A stretch of DNA of 45,159 nt from an uncultured Oscillibacter sp. (GCF_910584465.1 NZ_CAJUBK010000015.1:1-45159), one strand, 5' to 3'. Positions 8,114 to 15,983 are shown, counted from the first letter of the stretch. Translations and numbers: made by a program. Notes: a model not told the origin generated them from the sequence alone.

Positions 8114-8395
8114 TCACCGCTGCTGCTCACGCATCTTGGCGAAGCACTCGCTGCAATAGACCGGACGGTCAGAACGGGGCTCGAAGGGCACACGGGCCTC
8201 GCCGCCGCAGGCGGCGCAGACGGCGGTGAAATACTCCCGGGGACCGCGGGCGGCGTTCTTGCGGGCGTCGCGGCAGGACTTGCAGCGCTGGGGCTCGTTC
8301 TGGAAGCCGCGCTCGGCATAGAACTCCTGCTCACCGGCGGTGAACACGAACTCCTGACCGCACTCTTTGCACACTAAGGTCTTGTCTTCGTACAT
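8114..8395 (-). CDS. Small zinc-ribbon protein
   Basis: 93 residues with three CxxC pairs: CKECG (about residues 9-12), CKSCRDARK (about 38-41) and CAACGG (about 60-63), plus a final YCSECF. This matches the clostridial family of 'zinc-ribbon domain containing' proteins. The N-terminal half (LVCKECGQEFVFTAGEQEFYAERGF) is the probable treble ribbon and GFQNEPQRCKSCR closes it. The role is unknown; nucleic-acid or protein binding is likely for such folds. It has its own terminator downstream. Confidence 0.85.
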   Translation of the reverse strand: MYEDKTLVCKECGQEFVFTAGEQEFYAERGFQNEPQRCKSCRDARKNAARGPREYFTAVCAACGGEARVPFEPRSDRPVYCSECFAKMREQQR

Positions 8396-8433
8396 GATCT
8401 TACCCTCTCTTTGAAAAGAAAATTATATTGCGT

Positions 8434-9075
8434 TCAGCGTCTGCTGAAATCGCCGGAAAGTAATTGCCGCGCCACCTTGCGTCGAATGCGCTGCACGGCG
8501 TTGTCCACAGATTTTGGGGGTTTATCCACCGCTTTTGCAATTTCCCTGCAGGAAAGACCGTCCAAATAGAACCCCAAGATCTTTGCTTCGAATTCGGACA
8601 ACTGTTTCCGGACACCGGATAAGAGGGCTGCCGTGTGCTCCCGGTCGATCAGGAAATCTTCAGGATTACGCTGCGCCAAATTATTGGTCCCAGAGGTGAG
8701 GGGATCGCTGTCGAAATGGGAATCGTCCAGTGAGAGCGATTGATTGAGCGGCTGGTGCTTATCCCGCGCCGCGGCGCGGAGCACAGAATACAGGCGGCTG
8801 CGGATACAGATCTCCGCGAAGGTGCGGAAAGACGTCTCTTTCCCGGCGTCGAACCCCCGGACGGCCGTGATCAGGCCGACCATGCCCTCCTGGGTGAGAT
8901 CCTCGCTGTCGCCGCCCGCCAGGAAAAAGGGGCGGGCGCAAGTGCGGACCAGGCGGTTGTACCGGGTGACCAGCGTCTCCTCCGCCAAGCGGTCCCCCGC
9001 CGCGGCCAGGAGGCACAGCGCCTCGTCGGTCTGCCGTCCCAGATCCGTCACGTCGTTCTCGTAAGTATCACGCAT
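8434..9075 (-). CDS. RNA polymerase sigma factor, SigH-like
   Basis: 213 residues of the sigma-70 family, closest in shape to sporulation sigma-H. Region 2 is visible as TLVTRYNRLVRTCARPFFLAGGDSEDLTQEGMVGLITAVRGFD then SFRTFAEICIRSRLYSVLR; region 4 as LSEFEAKILGFYLDGLSCREIAKAVDKPPKSVDNAVQRIRRKV. A low-complexity linker (about 105-140) separates them. The ATG at 9075 lies only 5 bases after a perfect TATAAT, so the mRNA would be leaderless; a GTG at 9051 is an alternative start. It likely directs early stationary-phase or sporulation genes; exact identity is inferred. Confidence 0.85.
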   Translation of the reverse strand: MRDTYENDVTDLGRQTDEALCLLAAAGDRLAEETLVTRYNRLVRTCARPFFLAGGDSEDLTQEGMVGLITAVRGFDAGKETSFRTFAEICIRSRLYSVLRAAARDKHQPLNQSLSLDDSHFDSDPLTSGTNNLAQRNPEDFLIDREHTAALLSGVRKQLSEFEAKILGFYLDGLSCREIAKAVDKPPKSVDNAVQRIRRKVARQLLSGDFSRR

Positions 9076-9080
9076 GATGT

Positions 9081-9110
9081 ATTATACCCATCTGTCAAGG
9101 AAATTGTCAA
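9081..9110 (-). promoter_or_regulatory. Sigma-A promoter of the sigma-factor gene
   Basis: TTGACA (9110-9105), 18-base spacer and TATAAT (9086-9081). The -10 box ends 5 bases before the ATG, so transcription would begin at or beside the start codon. A second TTGACA (9098-9093) lies within the spacer. Confidence 0.75.
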
Positions 9111-9281
9111 GCAAATTATCAAAAATTTCCGGAGATCCCCGTAAGATCTTAGTGATTTTATGAGGCTAACCGGCCGGTCCGGCAGATCTTCAGGCGCTCT
9201 CCGCGGCCTCCGCCTCCGCTATGGCCCCGATCGGGGCCCCGGTCCGCGGGCCGCGGACGATCCCGCGGCCCCCTCCGGCTC

Positions 9282-9782
9282 TCAGTCCATGCATCGTTCG
9301 AAGATCGTCAGGTAGTGATGCCGCTCGGACGATCTGGCGCTGCAGGTCCGCCCCACCTCGTCCATCCAGGCATCCATCCCCTCCAGCCGGGCCCGCAGCA
9401 CCTCGTGCCGGTCGCTCCTGTCCGCCAGGGCCGCCAGAGCGCTGTTGTGCCGGAGCTGGACCTGATACCCGTCCTCCTCCCGGTCGAAGCACAGCATGTC
9501 TGAACAGAAGGGGTAGTCCAGGGCAGTCTCCAGCAAAGCCGCCGTGTCCATGGCCTCCAGCGTCTCTCGGGGAGGCTGGCAGGCGGCCCTGCGCTCCGCC
9601 GTGCTCCCCAGGTCTATCCATTCCTCCGTCCCGGGCCGGACGGGGCACTCCCACGCGCCCTCCGCCTCATAGGGATCGTCCACTTCGATCTTGCCGCTGG
9701 CCCCCAGATCCTCGGGCCTCATCCAAAAGGCCGTCCCCGTGAGGAGCAGGAAGGCCAGGAGCAGTCCATGCTTCCCCTTCAT
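9282..9782 (-). CDS. Secreted hypothetical protein
   Basis: 166 residues. An N-terminal signal-like segment (KGKHGLLLAFLLLTGTAFW) is followed by a soluble domain. The stretch TLEAMDTAALLETALDYPFCSDMLCFD and the following EDGYQVQLRHNSALAAL resemble a domain found in many exported clostridial proteins, recognised from memory only. It overlaps the end of ruvB by 4 bases, so it is probably co-transcribed with the ruv genes. Function is not known. Confidence 0.65.
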   Translation of the reverse strand: MKGKHGLLLAFLLLTGTAFWMRPEDLGASGKIEVDDPYEAEGAWECPVRPGTEEWIDLGSTAERRAACQPPRETLEAMDTAALLETALDYPFCSDMLCFDREEDGYQVQLRHNSALAALADRSDRHEVLRARLEGMDAWMDEVGRTCSARSSERHHYLTIFERCMD

Positions 9783-10852
9783 GGCTGCCCCCGCAGGGTC
9801 AGCTGTTCCATGACGTCCTCCGGGGCCGCGCCGCCGGGGATGGGCTTATGCAGGTGCTGGTACGCCTTCTGCGTCACGCAGCGCCCCCGGGGCGTCCGGG
9901 TCACGAAGCCCAGCTGCATCAGATAGGGCTCATAGACGTCTTCCAGGGTCACGGGCTCCTCCCCGATGGTGGCCGCCAGGGTCTCCAGCCCCACCGGGCC
10001 CCCGTTGTAGTTGTCGATGATGGCCTCCATCATCCGCCGGTCCGTGGGATCCAAGCCCAGCCGGTCGATCTCCAGGGCGCAGAGGGACTGGTCCGCCACG
10101 TCCTTGGTGATGACGCCGTCGGCCCTCACCTGGGCGAAGTCCCGGACCCGGCGGAGCATCCGGTTGGCGATCCGGGGGGTGCCCCGGGAACGCCGGGCGA
10201 TCTCATAAGCCCCCTCCGGCACGATGTCCACGTTCAAGATCCCGGCGGAACGGCCGACGATCCTCGCCAGCTCCTCCGGCGTGTAGAGCTCCAGCCGCAG
10301 CGTCACGCCGAAGCGGTCCCGCAGGGGCGCGGAGAGCTGGCCCGCCCGGGTGGTGGCCCCGATCAGCGTGAACCGCGGCAGGTCCAGCCGGATGGAATTG
10401 GCGGAGGGGCCCTTCCCCACGATGATGTCCAGCACGTAGTCCTCCATGGCCGGATACAAGATCTCCTCCACGGAGCGGTCCAGCCGGTGGATCTCGTCCA
10501 CGAAGAGGATGTCCCCCTCGCCCAGGTTGGTCAAGAGCGCCGCCAGGTCCCCCGGCTTCTCGATGGCGGGGCCGGAGGTGATGCGGATATCGACCCCCAT
10601 CTCCTGGGCGATGATGCCCGCCAGGGTGGTCTTGCCCAGGCCCGGCGGGCCGTGGAGCAGGACGTGGTCCAGGGACTCCCCCCGCTTCCGGGCGGCCTCG
10701 ATGAAGATGGAGAGGTTCTCCTTGGCCTTCTCCTGCCCGATGTAGTCCCGCAGGGCCTTCGGCCGGAGGGAGCCCTCCTGGGCGTCCTCCTGGAGGAAGG
10801 TCTTCGCCACGATGGGCTCTTCATAGATATCGCTTCCAAAATCGATGCTCAA
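9779..10852 (-). CDS. ruvB: Holliday junction branch migration helicase RuvB
   Basis: 357 residues. AAA+ motor of the RuvAB complex that moves Holliday junctions during recombination. Walker A HGPPGLGKTT, Walker B FVDEIHRL, sensor 1 IGATTRAG and arginine-finger region APLRDRFG are present. The C-terminal winged helix ends with EPYLMQLGFVTRTPRGRCVT. It is transcribed with ruvC and ruvA, with a small membrane protein gene between ruvA and ruvB. Confidence 0.98.
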   Translation of the reverse strand: MSIDFGSDIYEEPIVAKTFLQEDAQEGSLRPKALRDYIGQEKAKENLSIFIEAARKRGESLDHVLLHGPPGLGKTTLAGIIAQEMGVDIRITSGPAIEKPGDLAALLTNLGEGDILFVDEIHRLDRSVEEILYPAMEDYVLDIIVGKGPSANSIRLDLPRFTLIGATTRAGQLSAPLRDRFGVTLRLELYTPEELARIVGRSAGILNVDIVPEGAYEIARRSRGTPRIANRMLRRVRDFAQVRADGVITKDVADQSLCALEIDRLGLDPTDRRMMEAIIDNYNGGPVGLETLAATIGEEPVTLEDVYEPYLMQLGFVTRTPRGRCVTQKAYQHLHKPIPGGAAPEDVMEQLTLRGQP

Positions 10853-10910
10853 ACGCTCACTCCCCTTCTCCCCCTATCCATCCGGGGAGGCTGCTCTCGC
10901 CTGCCGGCAG

Positions 10911-11126
10911 TCAGCTGAGGACTGCCGACAGGAACATGGCGACGAACGCCGTCACGAGGAGGCATCCGGTCGCTGCCAGGTAATGCCGGGCCTTGGCCTG
11001 GTAAAGCTCCATCGTCTCAGGGTCCAGGGACCAGCCCTGGTCCAGGAGGCGGCAGTACTTGGCGAACCGCATCATCGTGAGGATGCTGCCGCCGATCCCC
11101 AGGTTGACCGCAAGATATAAGAGCAC
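10911..11126 (-). CDS. Small two-helix membrane protein
   Basis: 71 residues from a GTG at 11126 preceded by GAGAGGGGGGAG. Two hydrophobic helices are visible (about residues 1-20, LLYLAVNLGIGGSILTMM, and 48-70, YLAATGCLLVTAFVAMFLSA), joined by a charged loop. It lies between ruvA and ruvB in the same orientation. The frame stays open upstream to 11273 but that part looks non-coding. No family recognised. Confidence 0.55.
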   Translation of the reverse strand: MLLYLAVNLGIGGSILTMMRFAKYCRLLDQGWSLDPETMELYQAKARHYLAATGCLLVTAFVAMFLSAVLS

Positions 11127-11400
11127 GCGTCTCCCCCCTCTCCCTGCCGTGCAGGATGCCGCCGTGCAGGCGGTCCAGCGTCGTCTGGAAGTCCCCGCGG
11201 GACCTGTGTCCATGGTCCGCCATAGGGACTGCCCTGCTCCGCATCGAAAGCCATCCAATCGATGGACGCCCAATGTATGTGAAGTACCTTTGCTTTACAA
11301 CAGCGCCAGCAGATGGGAGCCGTGCCGACCGGAGCGCCGCCCCCAGATATCCGGGAAGCGCCCCCGCTTCACAGACGCTGGGGCCGCAGGGACGGCGCCG

Positions 11401-12006
11401 TCACAGCTTCGCCATCCGCTTCAGCCCCTGCCGGACGATCTCCTCCAGCGGCAGCCCCATGTCCAGGCCCTTCAGCGCCACGGAGACCTCCTGGCTGGAG
11501 TAGCCCAGGACCGCCAGCGCCTGGGCGGCCTCCGCGGCCTTGTCCCCGAACAGCGCCGGGGCAGGCGCGCCCTTGCCTCCGGAGAGGTCCAGCCCGCCGG
11601 AGGGCTCCTTCGCCATTTTGTCCTTCAATTCCAGGATGATGCGCTGGGCGATCTTCTTCCCTACCCCCGGCGCCGCCGTCAGGGCCTTCTCGTCCCCGGT
11701 GACGATGGCCATCGCCAGGGCCTCCGGCGTGCTGGAGGACAAGATCGCCAGCGCCGCCTTGGGCCCCACGCCGGAGACGCCGATCAGATGCTTGAAGCTG
11801 TTCAGCTCGCTCTGGGCCGCGAAGCCGTAGAGCTCGAACAGGCCCTCCCCTACGTTCAGGTAGGTGTAGAGCTTTTTCCGCTGGCCCTTCTTCAAAGCCG
11901 CCAGCGTGTGGTTGGTCGTCTTGCAGGCATAGCCCACGCCTCCGCAGTCGATCACCGCCAGATAGGGCAGGATCTCCGCCACGGTGCCGTCCAGATAGTG
12001 AAACAT
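11401..12006 (-). CDS. ruvA: Holliday junction DNA helicase subunit RuvA
   Basis: 201 residues, typical length. RuvA binds the four-way junction and loads RuvB. The N-terminal OB fold (MFHYLDGTVAEILPYLAVIDCGGVGYAC), the helix-hairpin-helix motifs (LIGVSGVGPKAALAILS and LTAAPGVGKKIAQRIILEL) and the C-terminal RuvB-binding domain (ALAVLGYSSQEVSVAL) are all present. ruvC starts 21 bases upstream. Confidence 0.98.
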   Translation of the reverse strand: MFHYLDGTVAEILPYLAVIDCGGVGYACKTTNHTLAALKKGQRKKLYTYLNVGEGLFELYGFAAQSELNSFKHLIGVSGVGPKAALAILSSSTPEALAMAIVTGDEKALTAAPGVGKKIAQRIILELKDKMAKEPSGGLDLSGGKGAPAPALFGDKAAEAAQALAVLGYSSQEVSVALKGLDMGLPLEEIVRQGLKRMAKL

Positions 12007-12027
12007 AGCGCCTCCGTCCTCTCCCGG

Positions 12028-12537
12028 TCAGACCGTCTCCCGCACGTCCCTCCCCTGCGGCAGCCGGGAGGTAGCGCTCCGGGCGTGGCACAGGGCCAGG
12101 GCCAGGGCGTCGGCGGCGTCGTCGGGCCGGGGGATCTTCTGCAGTTTCAGGAGCCGCCGGGTCATGTCCATCACCTGCCGCTTCTCCGCCTTGCCGTACC
12201 CCGTCACCGCCAGCTTGACCTGGGAAGGGGTGTACTCGTACAGGGGCACGCCGCACTTCTCCGCGGCGTAGAGCAGCACCCCCCTGCCGTGGGCCACGGC
12301 GATGCCGGTGGTGATGTTCGTGTTGAAGAACAGCTCCTCGATGGAGATGACCTCCGGCGCCAGCCGGCCGATCAGCTCCTCCATGTCGGTGCCGATCTGG
12401 TAGAGCCTGCGGCTCAGGGGCAGGCCCGCCGGAGTGGTGATGGCCCCGTAGGTCACCATATGTACCTGTCCCCGGTCCGCCTCCACCAGGCCGAAGCCGA
12501 TGGTGGCGAAGCCGGGGTCGATGCCTAATATCCGCAT
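12028..12537 (-). CDS. ruvC: Holliday junction resolvase RuvC
   Basis: 169 residues. Endonuclease that cuts Holliday junctions. The RNase H-like fold shows MRILGIDPGFATIGFG (first catalytic Asp), SIEELFFNTNITTGIAVAHGRGV (catalytic Glu) and PRPDDAADALALALCHA (C-terminal Asp pair). First gene of the ruvC-ruvA-membrane protein-ruvB unit. Confidence 0.97.
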   Translation of the reverse strand: MRILGIDPGFATIGFGLVEADRGQVHMVTYGAITTPAGLPLSRRLYQIGTDMEELIGRLAPEVISIEELFFNTNITTGIAVAHGRGVLLYAAEKCGVPLYEYTPSQVKLAVTGYGKAEKRQVMDMTRRLLKLQKIPRPDDAADALALALCHARSATSRLPQGRDVRETV

Positions 12538-12623
12538 AGTCTGCCCCTTTCGGCTCACATCTCCCGTTAGAGTATAGCAGATCCGGCCAAGATACGCAAC
12601 CACCAAAACGGGCGGGGCGCAAA

Positions 12624-12651
12624 AAGGCGGCGCCGCCAGCGGCGGCGCCTG
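12624..12651 (-). terminator. Terminator of spoIIM-xerD
   Basis: On the minus strand AGGCGCCGCCGC / GGCGGCGCCT stem followed by TTTTTGC, 15 bases past the xerD stop codon. Confidence 0.85.
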
Positions 12652-12665
12652 CCTGATGGGATCTT

Positions 12666-13601
12666 TCATGCCCGGGGATGGGCCTTTTGATAGACGTCCT
12701 TCAAATGCCCCTTCACCACGTGGGTGTAGATCTGCGTGGAGGAGATGTCCGCATGGCCCAGCATCTCCTGGATGGAGCGCAGGTCCGCGCCGTTCTCCAG
12801 CAGATGCACCGCGAAAGAGTGCCGCAGGGTGTGGGGCGTGATCTCCTTCTCGATGCCCGCCTTCTCCTGATAATGCTTGATGATCTTCCAAAAGCCCTGG
12901 CGGCTCATCCGCTCGCCGCTCATGTTGACGAACAGGGCCGTCTCTCCCTCATCGGAGACCAGCTGGGGCCGGATCTTCCACACGTAATCCTGGAGGGCCT
13001 TCACCGCCGTGCGGTAAAGGGGGATGATCCGCTCCTTGCCCTTGCTGGAGCAGTGGACGAAGCCGGCGGCCAGGTTTAGATCGTCCAGGTCCAGGGCGGT
13101 CAGCTCGCTGACCCGGATGCCGGTGGCGTACAGCAGCTCCAGCATGGCGTGGTCCCGGAAGCCCTTGGCGTCCACGCACTGGGGCTGCTCCAGGAACAGG
13201 TCCACTTCCCTGGAGGTCAGGATCTCCGGATACTTCCGTTCCACCTTGGCGGCGGCCACGCCCTTGGCGGGGTTCGCCGCCAGCTTCCCGCTGAAGAGCT
13301 GGAAATCATAGAAGGACTTCACGGAGGCCAGGAAGCGGGTGACGGAGGCGGCGGACTTGCCCCGGCTCAGCATCCAGTCCATGTAGGACCGGACCGTCTC
13401 GGAGGTGGCCTCCAGCAGGCTGGGGCCCCGGATCTCCAGGTAGGCTGAGAACTGCGTCACGTCCCGCAGATAAGACGCGACCGTATTCTGGGAGGCGTGC
13501 TTCTCCCTCACCAGGTATTCCCCATAGCGCGCGATCTCGTCCGTAACGATCCCTTCTCTCTTTAGCCGCCTCCGGAGGTCCCGGGGACGGGTCTCGTTCA
13601 T
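12666..13601 (-). CDS. xerD: Site-specific tyrosine recombinase XerD-type
   Basis: 311 residues. The N-terminal SAM-like DNA-binding domain (about 20-105) is followed by the catalytic domain with the Arg of ATGIRVSELTALDLDDL, the HTLRHSFAVHLLENGADLRSIQEMLGHADISSTQIYTHV block (H-x-x-R, His and nucleophile Tyr). XerC/XerD resolve chromosome dimers at dif. Placement beside spoIIM supports XerD. It overlaps spoIIM by 4 bases and is probably translated by coupling. The first 20 residues (RPRDLRRRLKREG) are a basic extension. Confidence 0.92.
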   Translation of the reverse strand: MNETRPRDLRRRLKREGIVTDEIARYGEYLVREKHASQNTVASYLRDVTQFSAYLEIRGPSLLEATSETVRSYMDWMLSRGKSAASVTRFLASVKSFYDFQLFSGKLAANPAKGVAAAKVERKYPEILTSREVDLFLEQPQCVDAKGFRDHAMLELLYATGIRVSELTALDLDDLNLAAGFVHCSSKGKERIIPLYRTAVKALQDYVWKIRPQLVSDEGETALFVNMSGERMSRQGFWKIIKHYQEKAGIEKEITPHTLRHSFAVHLLENGADLRSIQEMLGHADISSTQIYTHVVKGHLKDVYQKAHPRA

Positions 13602-14221
13602 AAAAGCATCCGCTCCAGCAGCTGCCGCAAAAACCACGGGGCCAGCATCAGCTCGGCGCACATCCCGGCCAGGAGCGCCCCGGAGACTATGCCCAGGCGG
13701 GCCCACCACTCCCGGCCGTACGCCACCGGGGCGGACCGCCTCCCCTTCCCGAAGGACAGGCAGGCCAGGGCCATGGAGCGCTCCAGCGACGGGACAGCCA
13801 GCAGGAAGAAGCAGGGCAGCGTCACCGCGCACCGCAGGCCGAACACCGCCAGCGCCAGCAGCACCCCGTCGGCCCCGAACGCCGCCGTGAAGCAGCAGAC
13901 GGAGAAGGACAGGGAGAAGCCGAAGGCCCCGGCCGTGAGCGGCAGCAGCAAGATCCCGATGGAGGCGAAGCCCAGCAGGAACGCCGCCAGCGGATAGCGG
14001 AAATACAGCACCGCCGCCGACAGCGCCGTCCGGGGCGGCTCCGGCCCTTCCAGCTCCAGGAAGCCGGTCAGGTAGCGGGCCAGCTCGTCTCCGGTGGCGT
14101 CCGGGACCCAGCCGGAAAAGACCTGTCCCAAAAGGATGCCGGCGAAAAAAAACAGCGCCAGGAACAACAGACGAGACAGCTGCCGTCTCCACTCGATCGT
14201 CTCCAGCCTCTTCCAGTTCAA
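13598..14221 (-). CDS. spoIIM: SpoIIM-like stage II sporulation membrane protein
   Basis: 207 residues with about five hydrophobic helices (for example LLFLALFFFAGILLGQVF, the PLAAFLLGFASIGILLLPLTAGAFGFSLSFSVCC stretch, and C-terminal LGIVSGALLAGMCAELML). The LLGFASIGILLLPLTAGAFGFSLSFSV region fits the SpoIIM family, part of the DMP peptidoglycan-remodelling complex needed for engulfment. Context supports it: it directly precedes xerD, as in other Firmicutes. No homology search was possible. Confidence 0.78.
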   Translation of the reverse strand: MNWKRLETIEWRRQLSRLLFLALFFFAGILLGQVFSGWVPDATGDELARYLTGFLELEGPEPPRTALSAAVLYFRYPLAAFLLGFASIGILLLPLTAGAFGFSLSFSVCCFTAAFGADGVLLALAVFGLRCAVTLPCFFLLAVPSLERSMALACLSFGKGRRSAPVAYGREWWARLGIVSGALLAGMCAELMLAPWFLRQLLERMLL

Positions 14222-14377
14222 AGCGCCTCACCTCACCGCATCCTATGAAGGACGGCGGCGGATCATACGCATCCCGGAAAAAGCCGGGAGATCCGACAGC
14301 CGGATAAGAAAACGCCCTCCTGTCTATGGGGACATGGGAGAAGGCGTGTGACTGCATACATGTTCGAGCACACTCCT

Positions 14378-14406
14378 AATATAGCTCGTTTTCCCGATCT
14401 TCGCAA
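14378..14406 (-). promoter_or_regulatory. Candidate promoter of spoIIM-xerD
   Basis: TTGCGA (14406-14401), 17-base spacer and TATATT (14383-14378) on the minus strand, about 155 bases upstream of spoIIM. No sporulation-sigma consensus was recognised. Confidence 0.5.
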
Positions 14407-14437
14407 GACGTTTTGGAAAAAAAGCGTTTTTTTGGGA

Positions 14438-14476
14438 GTTATGACAAAATGTTATGTAAACTGCGTTATGTAAACC
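14438..14476. repeat. Tandem GTTATG(TAAAC) repeat
   Basis: Three units begin GTTATG at 14438, 14451 and 14465 (period 13-14 bases). The last two share the 11-mer GTTATGTAAAC. TTATGTAAAC is the XerD-arm sequence of Gram-positive dif sites, but no XerC arm accompanies it. Confidence 0.6.
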
Positions 14477-14663
14477 TATCGGACCGTATGCGCGGAGGGC
14501 CCGCGCCAGGAGGAGTGGCGTCCACATTTAGGGGGCGCCGCTCCCCGGATATCCCATATCTGCCGTCCCCTCCCCTCCCCCCGTCCGGCGTCCCGGATGG
14601 GACGCCGCCGGAGCCGGATCTCCCCGGAGAGCGGCGATCTTGTGCGATCCAACGAGAACCCCG

Positions 14664-15056
14664 TCACGCCCTCGCCCGCCGCCGCTTCTTGGGGCCGGCC
14701 GCTCCGGCCAGCAGCCCCCCCGCCAGGCCGCACAGCAGCAGGATGCCGCCGCGGCCCAGCCAGGCGATCTGCTCCCAGAAGCCCAGGCCCAGCAGGATCA
14801 GCACGGACAGGAAGGCCGCCGCCGTCAGCGCCCCCCCGGCCCGCCAGCCGGTCAGGCGCACCGTCAGCACGCCCCCGGCCAAGGCAGACAGGCCGCACAG
14901 TACGGCCACCAGGGGGAAGCTCCCCCCTTCCGATACCGTGCCCTTCACCAGCAGCAGCGTCAAAAGCAGCAGGCCCAGCAGGTATACGCCCAGGGACAGC
15001 GCTCCCCCCGCCAGGAACCCCTGCCACATGGCCCGCTTTTTCCGTCCTTTCGCCAT
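14664..15056 (-). CDS. TIGR04086 family membrane protein
   Basis: 130 residues, about four transmembrane helices (16-40, 45-65, 72-90, 98-120) between a basic start (MAKGRKKRAMWQGFL) and a basic end (PKKRRRARA). This topology and the position downstream of yajC match the TIGR04086 family, which in many Clostridia lies between yajC and the SCIFF ranthipeptide genes scfA/scfB. No SCIFF peptide was found here. Its Shine-Dalgarno (GAGGGAGGG) lies inside the 3' arm of the upstream hairpin. Function unknown. Confidence 0.7.
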   Translation of the reverse strand: MAKGRKKRAMWQGFLAGGALSLGVYLLGLLLLTLLLVKGTVSEGGSFPLVAVLCGLSALAGGVLTVRLTGWRAGGALTAAAFLSVLILLGLGFWEQIAWLGRGGILLLCGLAGGLLAGAAGPKKRRRARA

Positions 15057-15058
15057 AA

Positions 15059-15118
15059 AAAGCCCTCCCTCGAAACATGCTCTTGAGAGGAGCATATTCT
15101 TCGGGAGGGTGCTTTTAT
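15059..15118 (-). terminator. Long hairpin: yajC terminator or translation control
   Basis: On the minus strand AAAAGCACCCTCCCGAAG pairs imperfectly with CTTCGAGGGAGGGCTTTT-type sequence around an inner hairpin (ATGCTCC...GAGCAT), and it is followed by TTTTT. It could end yajC transcription. Its 3' arm also holds the ribosome site of the next gene, so it could control that gene's translation. Confidence 0.6.
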
Positions 15119-15158
15119 GCGTTTGGGACAGGCAGTATCCAAAACTTTGGAGGGCGGC

Positions 15159-15503
15159 TCAGTCCTCCTCGCCGCTGCCGATCCCCTTCTTCTCGTCCTT
15201 CTTGTCCTCTTTCTTCTCGTCCTTCTTCCCCTCGGGCTGCTCGGTGCTCTGCACGCCCACGGAGCTGACGGCCCACTTGGTCAGTTCCATGCGGACCCGG
15301 TCGTCGCTGGTCTCGATGATGATGGTGTCCTTGCCGACGGAGACGATCTTGCCGACGATGCCTCCGATCGAGGTGACGACGTCGCCCTTCTTCAGGCTGT
15401 CCCGCATCTCCTGGGCCTTCTTCTTCCGTTTGTTCTCCGGCCGGATCATCAGGAAATACATGACCGCGACCATGACGATCAGCATGATAATCGTAGGATC
15501 CAT
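15159..15503 (-). CDS. yajC: Preprotein translocase subunit YajC
   Basis: 114 residues. One N-terminal transmembrane helix (IIMLIVMVAVMYFLMIRPENKRKKK) is followed by the cytoplasmic YajC domain (GDVVTSIGGIVGKIVSVGKDTIIIETS), as in the SecDF-associated family. The C-terminal 30 residues are a charged Lys/Glu/Asp tail. The phage insertion lies upstream of its promoter and leaves the gene intact. Confidence 0.94.
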   Translation of the reverse strand: MDPTIIMLIVMVAVMYFLMIRPENKRKKKAQEMRDSLKKGDVVTSIGGIVGKIVSVGKDTIIIETSDDRVRMELTKWAVSSVGVQSTEQPEGKKDEKKEDKKDEKKGIGSGEED

Positions 15504-15540
15504 TGACAGCTTCCTTCCTTCGTGTGATCAGAATGTATCC

Positions 15541-15568
15541 ATTATACCAGATGAGGGGAGTTTTGCAA
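15541..15568 (-). promoter_or_regulatory. yajC promoter, just outside the prophage
   Basis: TTGCAA (15568-15563), 16-base spacer, TATAAT (15546-15541). The left 16-bp repeat of the prophage begins 12 bases upstream of the -35 box, so the insertion spares it. Confidence 0.65.
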
Positions 15569-15580
15569 GCCTTTTCTGCA

Positions 15581-15596
15581 AGAACTTTCCGCCCCT
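15581..15596. repeat. Left attachment repeat (attL core)
   Basis: AGAACTTTCCGCCCCT, identical to 25552-25567. Host sequence ending TTTTCTGCA lies on the left; phage sequence GTTGGTTTACACTTT follows. Confidence 0.8.
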
Positions 15597-15694
15597 GTTG
15601 GTTTACACTTTTATTAAGAAAGCCCCGAACCAGAAAATACCAGGGGCCGAACCATCAAAACGAATGAAAAAGAATGTAAAAGGAGTAAACGAAC

Positions 15695-15940
15695 ATGAGA
15701 ATCAAAGTGGAAGGAAAAGCGCATCTCAAGGGCACGTCCAAGAAGACTGGCCAGCCCTACGACTTCATCCAGATCCATTACCTGGGTTCGGACCGTGGTG
15801 TTACCGGCAAGGCGGCGCTTACCCTGGCCCTCGAACCCCAGAGCTACAACTTCGACGCGATTCCCGTCGGCTGTGACGTGAACGTCGAGTTCGATAACCG
15901 TGGCAACGTCGTCACCTTCTCCCCCGTGACGGCAAAGTGA
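15695..15940 (+). CDS. Small ssDNA-binding-type protein of the phage
   Basis: 81 residues, with an AAAGGAG site before the ATG. The composition suggests a beta-rich OB-type fold: MRIKVEGKAHLKG, YDFIQIHYLG, AALTLALEPQ and VNVEFDNRGNVVTF. Inoviruses carry a small ssDNA-binding protein (gpV type) beside the replication gene that coats progeny DNA before export. Position directly before rep supports that role. Assignment is by position, size and predicted fold, not by recognised homology. Confidence 0.6.
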   Translation: MRIKVEGKAHLKGTSKKTGQPYDFIQIHYLGSDRGVTGKAALTLALEPQSYNFDAIPVGCDVNVEFDNRGNVVTFSPVTAK

Positions 15941-15983
15941 CGCCGCCCCTCCCACCATCCGCAAGCTCTTCCGCTTTGCTCTG

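Larger units (their letters stand above)
14222..14663. other. Intergenic region upstream of spoIIM
   Basis: 442 bases without a convincing gene. It holds a weak hairpin at about 14311-14346, the probable spoIIM promoter (14378-14406) and a tandem repeat of GTTATG units (14438-14476). The rest, up to the stop codon of the TIGR04086 gene, is GC-rich with nothing recognisable. Confidence 0.6.

Noticed and set aside
11017..11244. A separate gene or frameshifted start for the small membrane protein between ruvA and ruvB
   Set aside because: The first 30 codons look protein-like, but the frame then runs antisensically through nonsense; no good ribosome site was found and the GTG at 11126 explains the membrane protein.
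14435..14462. A complete dif site before spoIIM-xerD
   Set aside because: The XerD arm fits, but the 11 bases in the XerC-arm position match the consensus at only about four places.
14222..15158. SCIFF peptide gene (scfA) next to TIGR04086
   Set aside because: No frame in this stretch contains the six-cysteine peptide pattern.
15581..15630. Terminal inverted repeats of the element
   Set aside because: The best match between the two ends needs a gap and covers about 11 of 21 positions, which is too weak to claim.
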